42,545 bases of DNA from the NCBI RefSeq assembly GCF_000787695.1, contig NZ_BBPH01000049.1:1-42545 (forward strand). The letters run 5' to 3'. Below are positions 37,193 to 42,545 of this stretch, piece by piece (positions within the stretch are counted from its first letter, which is position 1; each line of letters opens with the position of its first letter). The stretch is from Paracoccus sp. PAMC 22219. Lineage in GTDB: Bacteria > Pseudomonadota > Alphaproteobacteria > Rhodobacterales > Rhodobacteraceae. The notes under the pieces are model-generated. The model did no database searches and was not told where the DNA came from. It was given only the letters and a program-made list of their open reading frames with translations. The position numbers and the translations under genes were made by a program.

Positions 37193-38284
37193 TTAGCTCT
37201 CGCCGCTGACCGGATCGCGCTGGAGGCGTGCCAGCGCGGTTGACAGCTGTGCCGCCTCTACCGTGATGCGGCTGTTGGCGGGGTAATTCTGCGATCCTTC
37301 GGAGATCTGCTCAGCGGATTTCGCCAGGCGTGAGAGGGGTGCGAGAATGAGGCGCGAGTAGATCATGGTGATGAGAAATACCAACGCCAGAGCCACGAGA
37401 GCGGCGTAATGAGCCCCGTTGCGGATCAGGTCGACGCCGAAACTCACGCTATTGGCATCCAGTCGACCAATCATCCGCCATCCGAAGCTCGGCAGCTCAC
37501 CGGACGTGACTTCTGGCACGATCGTCGAGAAGTAGTCGCGGCCGTCAGGCCAGGTCTCCCGCCCCTCGGCGCTTATTCCTGTCTGGGCGGTCCGTAATAT
37601 CTGCAGGTCGGCTTCCGTTGGTGCCTGATCAGTGGAGGAGGCCGATATCGTACCGCCCGGATTTATGAGGTAGAGATCAATACCGAACCTCTCAGAAGTC
37701 TCCCGCAGATAGTCAGCGAGCCAGTTGGCATTGATGTGCATGCCGATGACGCCTGAAATATCACCGCTTTTATCCTGCACCGGACGTGCCAGATCGATAA
37801 AGCGCAGGGGTTCGTCACTGTTGCCACCGAGCAGTTGGGCGAGCAGAACCGCATCATGTACATCGCCCGCAAAACCACCCGTCAGACCGTTGCGGTACCA
37901 AGGGCGTTCGCTGACATCCTGCCCCACCAGAAGATCGTTTGTTGCCGAAACCACGATCCCACTGAGATCGGCGTAGCCGACCCATGAAATACGGGTGGGA
38001 TTACCCCCTGCGCCTGTCATCAGATATGATAGTTGATCGGGGGTCAGCTTGCTTGCCTGCTCGGTAAGGAAGATGAGATTGTGCCAATCGCGCTCCAGCA
38101 TTCGGGCAAGCTCACCCGCCGCGGCAGTCGTGCGGAAGCGTGAGGCAAATGCCAACGTACTGTCGGTGAAACGATCGCCCCTGAGATAGACGAAGGCGGC
38201 ACAGACGACGGTGACGGCCGCTAGGCAGGCGAGGCAGAAGAGAACGACCGAGCGCCGCAGCGTCATGGGATGCGCTGATGTCAT
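37193..38284 (-). CDS. Cache-HAMP receptor without an output domain
   Basis: Membrane receptor of 363 residues: TM1 (about 12-33), a large periplasmic double-Cache-type domain (about 34-285; GYADLSGIVVSATN, SERPWYRNGL, GVIGMHINANWLADYL), TM2 (about 288-308), and a HAMP-like linker ending about 45 residues later, with nothing after it. No kinase, GGDEF or chemotaxis signalling domain follows; the stop is in frame and the downstream sequence shows no continuation. ATG 38284 has GAGG six bases upstream; an in-frame TTG at 38296 is unlikely. It lies eight bases after the outer-membrane gene and converges on the glucan synthase, so it may regulate export or synthesis. Function is inferred only. 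Confidence 0.8.
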   Translation of the reverse strand: MTSAHPMTLRRSVVLFCLACLAAVTVVCAAFVYLRGDRFTDSTLAFASRFRTTAAAGELARMLERDWHNLIFLTEQASKLTPDQLSYLMTGAGGNPTRISWVGYADLSGIVVSATNDLLVGQDVSERPWYRNGLTGGFAGDVHDAVLLAQLLGGNSDEPLRFIDLARPVQDKSGDISGVIGMHINANWLADYLRETSERFGIDLYLINPGGTISASSTDQAPTEADLQILRTAQTGISAEGRETWPDGRDYFSTIVPEVTSGELPSFGWRMIGRLDANSVSFGVDLIRNGAHYAALVALALVFLITMIYSRLILAPLSRLAKSAEQISEGSQNYPANSRITVEAAQLSTALARLQRDPVSGES

Positions 38285-38292
38285 TTCAAACC

Positions 38293-38871
38293 TCAAAATG
38301 TGTTGATGGAAAAGCCGGCAAAAAACTCCTCGGAGCTGAGCTTGTATCCAACGCGCAGGCTGACCGAGCTCCCGGCCAGTCGCTTCTGCACGGCCACTGT
38401 AGTTTCGCTGTAGGTCTCGCTGGCGCCACGCGACAGCTCGATACCGAGATCTGCCGGTGCATAGGTGACTTGGGTCAGAAGAAACCAGGAATTGTGGACC
38501 GTACTCGCCTCGCCCAGGAAATACGCCGAGCCGAAATCGGTTGGAAAGTAGCGGTCAGCGACCAGCCTCAGCCCCGCTTCGAAATCATCGCCCTCTCCAT
38601 CGTCGTCTTGATAACCCACTGTCGGCCCCACCTTCAGGTAAACAGGTGCGTTTAACGGAAGGGCATAGGCGACGCTGACAGAGCCTGAGCGGCCGTCGTC
38701 GTAATCGGCATAGCTAATGCCGTATGCAAAGGATCCCCGGGACACAGCACCCACGGCAGTTTGCGTCTGACCTCCGATGTCGATCTGGAGGAACTCGCCA
38801 TCCGCCAGTACTGGCTGGACAAGGAAGGCCCCGGCAATAATTGCGGAGAGGAGAACTATCCTGTGGGGCAT
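38293..38871 (-). CDS. Small outer-membrane beta-barrel protein
   Basis: A 192-residue protein with a signal peptide (cleavage probably after VLA, residue 23) and alternating-residue strands (SGSVSVAYALP, VYLKVGPTVGYQ, VSLRVGYKLSSEEFFAGFS). It ends in a terminal phenylalanine, the usual recognition signature for outer-membrane barrel assembly. ATG 38871 has GAGG five bases upstream; the frame extends further upstream without support. Its stop overlaps the ribosome-binding site of the Cache-HAMP gene, so they form an operon. Possibly a narrow pore or barrel linked to glucan export, but no family name can be given. Confidence 0.72.
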   Translation of the reverse strand: MPHRIVLLSAIIAGAFLVQPVLADGEFLQIDIGGQTQTAVGAVSRGSFAYGISYADYDDGRSGSVSVAYALPLNAPVYLKVGPTVGYQDDDGEGDDFEAGLRLVADRYFPTDFGSAYFLGEASTVHNSWFLLTQVTYAPADLGIELSRGASETYSETTVAVQKRLAGSSVSLRVGYKLSSEEFFAGFSINTF

Positions 38872-39246
38872 GGTCGCCTCATGAGTGAACTGAAGCCATA
38901 CTATGCACGTAATGCGACTGCATCCTAGGGGGGAATGGGATTTGCATAGTTGTGTGGGCATCGGCAATACGAGGCATAAACATCCGACAATTGCGGCACC
39001 CAATACCGCGATAGGACCTGTACTAGCTTACGTTGAACGGCTGGCGCAAATTGTCACCTGCCATCCCAGCCCGTTGCAGACGCTGGAAACCATCGAGCGT
39101 GCAAAGCGGCAGCGGGACGATGCCACGTTCCATCGCGACGGACGTGCATGACTGTTAGTGCAGCGCAGGTCTAGAAGCGCAATCGTGGCTTTGATAACAA
39201 ACCAACTGGTTGGGCTGGCGGCCTGCTACGTGCACGAGACGCAATT
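38872..39246. other. Intergenic region, no supported gene
   Basis: A frame at 38903-39151 (plus) yields 82 residues but has no ribosome-binding site, unusual composition (many Cys/His/Pro) and no recognised family. The region presumably carries the promoter for the outer-membrane/Cache operon on the minus strand; no promoter was identified. Confidence 0.35.
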
Positions 39247-39465
39247 TCAATGTAATGGGAAAGAAAATTTTCCGTAGCGACCCGAGCCCAAAAGATTTTG
39301 AGGATTAAAATATTCAGGCCAACTTGCGAACGGCAGTGTCGTCACGAAGCTCAATATTTGAAGAATGAACAGCGCTACCGGCAGAATAATCAGCACTAGG
39401 GTACATGCCCAAATGAACGCCAAAAAAAGCTCGGTCCTGATCTGCCTTAGCTTTTGCATTCGCAC
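39247..39465 (-). CDS. Small membrane protein, overlapping or frameshift-separated from the preceding ORF
   Basis: A 72-residue frame with a strong hydrophobic helix (FIWACTLVLIILPVALFILQ). It overlaps the end of the 39314-39676 gene by about 150 bases in another frame on the same strand. In the overlap this frame looks more natural than the other one. ATG at 39459 has AAAGG about seven bases upstream. Either it is a separate overlapping gene, or a one-base insertion near 39466 splits one protein with an N-terminal soluble part and a C-terminal membrane anchor. No family recognised. Confidence 0.45.
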   Translation of the reverse strand: MRMQKLRQIRTELFLAFIWACTLVLIILPVALFILQILSFVTTLPFASWPEYFNPQNLLGSGRYGKFSFPLH

Positions 39466-39676
39466 GCCTTTGCTTTAATGTCAGCGAGCCTTTGCTGGCG
39501 ATTAGATCAATAGTCTCAAGCTCACTGATCATGCGCATGATACGCATACGAATGAAGGCTTCATCCTCGGTTCCAATATCGATACGTGGAATCCCGGTCC
39601 TGCAGGCGCTGATGACTGCCTTTGCATGGGCGAGATTCGCTGCTAGATCCTTGCTGGTATTCACCCGATAGTCCAT
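39314..39676 (-). CDS. Hypothetical protein
   Basis: A 120-residue frame starting at ATG 39676, six bases after AAGGAG; an upstream in-frame ATG at 39697 lacks a site. Residues 1-75 (MDYRVNTSKDLAANLAHAKA and MRIMRMISELETIDLIASK) look like a folded helical domain. The last 45 residues overlap the membrane-protein frame and may be out of frame. GC content is below that of the metabolic operons. No family recognised. Confidence 0.55.
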   Translation of the reverse strand: MDYRVNTSKDLAANLAHAKAVISACRTGIPRIDIGTEDEAFIRMRIMRMISELETIDLIASKGSLTLKQRRANAKAKADQDRAFFGVHLGMYPSADYSAGSAVHSSNIELRDDTAVRKLA

Positions 39677-39764
39677 CACCTGCTCCTTTAGCTCCATCTC
39701 GCTATATACGGCGCATCCTAAGGAAGAGATAATTCACGAACGGGTTGATGTGGTCGTTGGCGAT

Positions 39765-39781
39765 TTTAACAGGTTGCTGAA
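39765..39781 (+). repeat. Terminal inverted repeat of the deleted IS, left
   Basis: Its reverse complement matches 15 of 17 bases of the right repeat at 40335-40351. Confidence 0.55.
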
Positions 39782-39883
39782 TTAGCCGCCGATCAGGAAG
39801 GCGTTTCTTGAGGTCGTCGGAACTGACAGAGGATACCACGGCTCACGGCCCCTCTGATCGACGACCGATTTTTCCCCGCGACC

Positions 39884-40304
39884 TCATCGGGCCAGCAACC
39901 GCAGCACTCGGGCGAGGTTGCTGGCTGCCGTCGTCAAGGTGAACTGAGCGCCCACTCGTTTTATGCCCCGCAGCATGGTCTGTGCGACAAACCACCGGAA
40001 GATGTAGATTATACCGCATCTGCTCTATCATTTGCCGCTCTGAGCGGACCGAGAACAGGATCTGCAGCAGGCAGGCCCGGATCAGTCGTTCCGGCGCAAT
40101 CGAAGGACGGCCGAAATCGACACAGAGCGCCGCGAAATCTGCATCCAAGCTGAACAGGGCTTCGTTGACGACCTGCCGGATCTTGTGCAGCGGATTCCGA
40201 GCCGAAATGCGCTCTTCAATGTCGACATAGTTGAACAGCGATCTGCTCGTCTCGTCCACATCCCGCATGGCCTTCCCCATCAGACCGCCCGGAAAGTGAA
40301 TCAT
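39884..40304 (-). pseudogene. Transposase pseudogene, N- and C-terminal parts only
   Basis: The first ~100 residues (RDVDETSRSLFNYVDIEERI, VDFGRPSIAPERLIRACLLQ, SERQMIEQMRYNL) match the DUF772 N-terminal domain of IS5/IS1182-type DDE transposases. After a one-base shift near 40009 the sequence reads FRWFV and jumps directly to a typical C-terminus (QTMLRGIKRVGAQFTL, ending RLLAR). Roughly two-thirds of the protein, including the catalytic acidic residues, is missing, so it cannot be active. Confidence 0.75.
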
Positions 40305-40334
40305 GTTACGGTTTCAGCGTTCAGAAGAGCGTTT

Positions 40335-40351
40335 TTCAGCAGCGTGTTAAA
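40335..40351 (-). repeat. Terminal inverted repeat of the deleted IS, right
   Basis: Pairs with the left repeat at 39765-39781 (15 of 17 bases). Confidence 0.55.
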
Positions 40352-40742
40352 TGCGCAGGAGGCAAGCCTGCTATAGTGCCAAATGGTTACATAAGGTTTA
40401 TCTAAGTTGGAAAAATCGCTGGCCAGACAGTCGCTCCTCCCAAAGCCGCTGCCTGACCGGCATGTAATGTATCGCCAATTGCTTGCTCGGAACGCCTGTT
40501 TATTTGGGCAGGTTTGTTTGTGGCCGCTCCCAAGCAGGGCATCTGCGCTTTCATGCCAGACAATACCCAACTGTCGTCGTTTGAACGTGGAAGAACACCG
40601 TGCCTGGCCCGCCTATCGAGAGACACGTTTAGCGTGGCGGGCAGTTTGCCGGGCCGCCCAAGCAGCTTACGCATGGCGCATATTCAGCACCGTCGCAGAG
40701 GGTTAACCGATGCGCCAGTACCCCGCAGATGCAATCAACACT
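40352..40742. other. Intergenic region flanking the deleted IS, no supported gene
   Basis: Overlapping frames exist on both strands (for example 40402-40674 minus and 40514-40789 plus), but none has a ribosome-binding site or recognisable family and their compositions look like shadows. Nothing else was seen. Confidence 0.35.
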
Positions 40743-40958
40743 TCAGAGGCGCGAAATTCCTGACAGCGCTGCCAGGCGGGCGGAGATGATCTGCTCACGC
40801 GTCTCGCAAACATGGATGATCTGCTGAGATCCCCGCTGGTACAGGGCGAGGATGGTGGCGCCCTCAGGGCCGTTGTCGATATTGAACTCGGTAACTGCCT
40901 CGAACTGTATCACCACGGGGTTTCTGTCGGGCATTCTGGTCAGCGTCATCCGGGGCAT
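40743..40958 (-). CDS. Small hypothetical protein, possibly FlbD-like in architecture
   Basis: A 71-residue protein starting at ATG 40958 with AGGGAG about nine bases upstream. It alternates short strands (MTLTRMPDRNPVVIQFEAV, GATILALYQRGSQQIIHVCE) and ends with a helix (TREQIISARLAALSG). The pattern of strand, short loop, strand and C-terminal helix resembles small FlbD-type or plasmid-borne regulatory proteins, but no motif is diagnostic. It lies beside another small gene and a decayed IS, which suggests a mobile or accessory context. Confidence 0.5.
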   Translation of the reverse strand: MPRMTLTRMPDRNPVVIQFEAVTEFNIDNGPEGATILALYQRGSQQIIHVCETREQIISARLAALSGISRL

Positions 40959-41099
40959 AACATGCCACTCCCTGCGCAAATCTAAGATCAGGCATCATAC
41001 TGAACCAGTTAGTTTGTTAAGTCATGTCTTTTGTAAGAGCTAATTGCGTTCTCAGATCCCGATAGACGTCCGAACCACAGGAGATTATCGGTCGAGGTG

Positions 41100-41339
41100 C
41101 TATCGCGACTGCCTTGTAGCCGACCGACTGCTTGCGGATGCGCTGCGCACTTGCCCAGAGCAAGCATTCCGCGTCGCACCGTCGATGGCCCTAATCATGG
41201 CCACCTGCATGTCCAGCCTGTCCCGCAGATCGCGGTAGATCGCGTTGTGGTCATAGGCTGTCAAGGCAGTCTCGATAAGCGTCCAGTCCTCACCGGAGAT
41301 GGACAGGCGAAGCGTCGTCTCATTCGGAACACGCAGCAT
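41100..41339 (-). CDS. Small hypothetical protein (paralogue B of a small family)
   Basis: A 79-residue protein starting MLRVPNETTLRLSISGEDW with GAGG eight bases before ATG 41339. Its core TLIETALTAYDHNAIYRDL is related to the protein encoded at 32645-32800, including the AYxHNxxYRxL motif. The Ser/Arg-rich last 20 residues are not shared and may be a variable tail. Function unknown. The two copies bracket the glucan cluster about 8 kb apart in the same orientation. Confidence 0.6.
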   Translation of the reverse strand: MLRVPNETTLRLSISGEDWTLIETALTAYDHNAIYRDLRDRLDMQVAMIRAIDGATRNACSGQVRSASASSRSATRQSR

Positions 41340-41743
41340 ACTGGTGACCTCAAACAACTACACGCTGAATGTACGCAAACTCTACACGTTGTGCACTTGA
41401 CTATAAGTACAGGCCTGATGGGTGCCTGAAGCCGCCGATTGCAATGAAGCAGCAGCCGCCGGCATGAACGTATCCTTGAAGTCCCTACCTGACTGCACCG
41501 CCGGGATAGTCGAACGGGCTGACTGTCCGCTCGATGATCCGGATTTCGGTAAACAAGCCCGTTGCGAAGCTGGCAGTCTCGCTGGACGGACCGTCCAAGA
41601 GTACTCGCATCTTGGGCTACCGCTTCATCTCATTTGTAATCGATAAACCACGATTACTAGAACGCCGCGCATCGCGGGTCGCGTTAACCTTGCAAAAAGT
41701 GCAAGTCCGTACGGTCGGGAGACCCCTGTGAAAGGAGCTTCCC
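41340..41743. other. Intergenic region upstream of the Hint-domain gene
   Basis: No supported gene in about 400 bases; a frame at 41422-41646 lacks a ribosome-binding site and family. The part near 41360-41420 is AT-richer and could hold promoters for the flanking divergent genes, but no clear -35/-10 pair was found. Confidence 0.35.
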
Positions 41744-42545
41744 GTGATCACGTTCAGCATTCGAGGCGATCAACTGATCGTCGATCCCGCCGTCGGCACC
41801 AACTCCTCCCAAGGCACGGCGACGGTGCAATGGGGCCGCCAGATCTGGGCCAAGGACCACCGCATCGAAATCACCGCCATCAACGACACGGGGACGGAGC
41901 TGACCGGCAGAAGCGGGATCACCGGGCTGAAGGTCTTTGACGGATCGGGCAAGCAGGTCGCCGAGTACCGGCCGATGAACCCCGGCCAGACCGCCAACAT
42001 CCAGAGCGATCTCTCGGGCCTGGGGGACGATTATGCCCGGATCAACACGTCGGTGATGCAGCCTGCACCGGGGTCGCCCTGGATCGGGCCGATCATGATC
42101 ACGAATGGCGACAATTCGTTCGCGACGCTGCCGCAGACATTCCCCGTGGGCAATGGCGCCTATGATATCGCCCCCACGCTGTCCCGTCCCCTGGCAGCGC
42201 CCTGCTTCGGTCCGGACGTGCGTGTCGATGTCGCCCGTGCGGGCATGATCCCGGTCCGGGATGTCCGGGTGGGTGACGCGATCCTGACCGCCGACGGGCG
42301 CCAGCCCGTGCTTTGGACGGACCGGCGACACTGTTCCGGCAAGACCCCGCAGGACTGGCCCGTCGATCTGAACGGGGAGCTGTTCTCTCCCCTTCACAGG
42401 ATCCTCTGGCACGGGCGGTGGGCGAAGGCCAAGCACCTTGCCGAGGCCGGGCGTGCCACGCTGCGGCCCGATCACGGCCCGATCGACTACTCATCACATC
42501 CTGTTGCCAGTGCACTCAGTTATCCGTGACCGCCCCGCCAACCGG
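41744..42545 (+). CDS. Hint-domain (Hedgehog/intein-type) protein, partial at window end
   Basis: Starts with GTG at 41744, six bases after AAAGGAG. Residues 1-150 form a beta-rich N-terminal region. The Hint domain begins at C154 (AAPCFGPDVRVD), with IPVRDVRVGDAILTADGRQP and LFSPLHRILWHGRWAKAKHL as conserved blocks. As written the frame stops at 42529. Skipping one base at 42491 continues with HHILLPVHSVIRD, the usual ending of this domain, and the frame is then open to the window edge. The gene is therefore probably frameshifted (one extra T or a two-base loss) and incomplete. Such proteins are common in Rhodobacteraceae; self-cleavage is possible but unproven. Confidence 0.78.

Larger units (their letters stand above)
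39765..40351 (-). mobile_element. Internally deleted insertion sequence (IS5/IS1182-like)
   Basis: Terminal inverted repeats of 17 bases with two mismatches bound the element: TTTAACAGGTTGCTGAA at 39765-39781 and TTCAGCAGCGTGTTAAA at 40335-40351. Between them is a transposase remnant on the minus strand that keeps the N-terminus and extreme C-terminus but has lost the central catalytic part. At about 590 bases it is far too short for an autonomous copy. No clear target duplication was identified. Confidence 0.6.

Noticed and set aside
38903..39151. 82-residue plus-strand ORF
   Set aside because: No ribosome-binding site and no family; it lies over the expected promoter region of the outer-membrane gene.
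40402..40674. 90-residue minus-strand ORF beside the deleted IS
   Set aside because: No ribosome-binding site or family, and overlapping open frames on both strands suggest a shadow.
1..42545. CRISPR arrays, tRNA or rRNA genes, prophage modules
   Set aside because: No regularly spaced repeats, cloverleaf genes, rRNA segments or phage structural genes were seen on either strand.

Overview
The window is GC-rich, with dense operons and overlapping ATGA start/stop junctions. Gene content (Ku/LigD, benzoate and beta-ketoadipate genes, a GT2/HlyD/GH8 glucan cluster, a Rhodobacteraceae-type Hint protein) points to an alphaproteobacterium of the Rhodobacteraceae, most likely Paracoccus or a close relative. 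That placement is inferred from gene content and codon style; no rRNA, tRNA or other phylogenetic marker is present.

Layout. 0.4-3.7 kb: ku and ligD, a non-homologous end-joining pair. 3.9-7.5 kb: a YihY-type membrane protein, an SRPBCC membrane-anchored protein and a zinc alcohol dehydrogenase, ended by a strong hairpin. 7.7-18.1 kb: a LacI-regulated sugar or polyol catabolic locus. On the minus strand lie lacI, a small ORF and an iron alcohol dehydrogenase. Diverging from them are an ABC importer (permease, binding protein, ATPase, permease), DhaK- and DhaL-type kinase subunits and an aldo/keto reductase. 18.3-31.3 kb: a complete benzoate-to-TCA-cycle cluster. catB-catC-catA-benABCD-benK-pcaD diverge from a LysR gene (catR), and pcaIJF diverge from an IclR gene. 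31.4-32.9 kb: a gene-poor, lower-GC patch with remnants and small ORFs. 32.9-38.9 kb: a GH8 glucanase, an HlyD-like protein and a GT2 glucan synthase, convergent with a Cache-HAMP receptor and a small outer-membrane barrel. 39.2-41.4 kb: small unknown genes and an internally deleted insertion sequence. 41.7 kb to the end: a Hint-domain protein running off the window.

How the genes fit together. BenK imports benzoate, BenABC plus BenD make catechol, CatA/CatB/CatC and PcaD give 3-oxoadipate, and PcaIJ plus PcaF give succinyl-CoA and acetyl-CoA. Every step is encoded here. The LacI locus looks like uptake of a small polyol or ketose, its oxidation, and phosphorylation by a DhaK/DhaL kinase; the substrate is unknown. 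The glucan cluster lacks BcsB and a canonical PilZ motif, so it resembles mixed-linkage beta-glucan (BgsBA-type) synthesis more than classical cellulose synthesis.

An important caveat: at least eleven frameshifts interrupt otherwise well-preserved genes, and each is repaired by lengthening one C or G run by a single base. This looks like homopolymer-shortening sequence error rather than gene decay. Interrupted genes are listed over their full restored extent, usually with type pseudogene.
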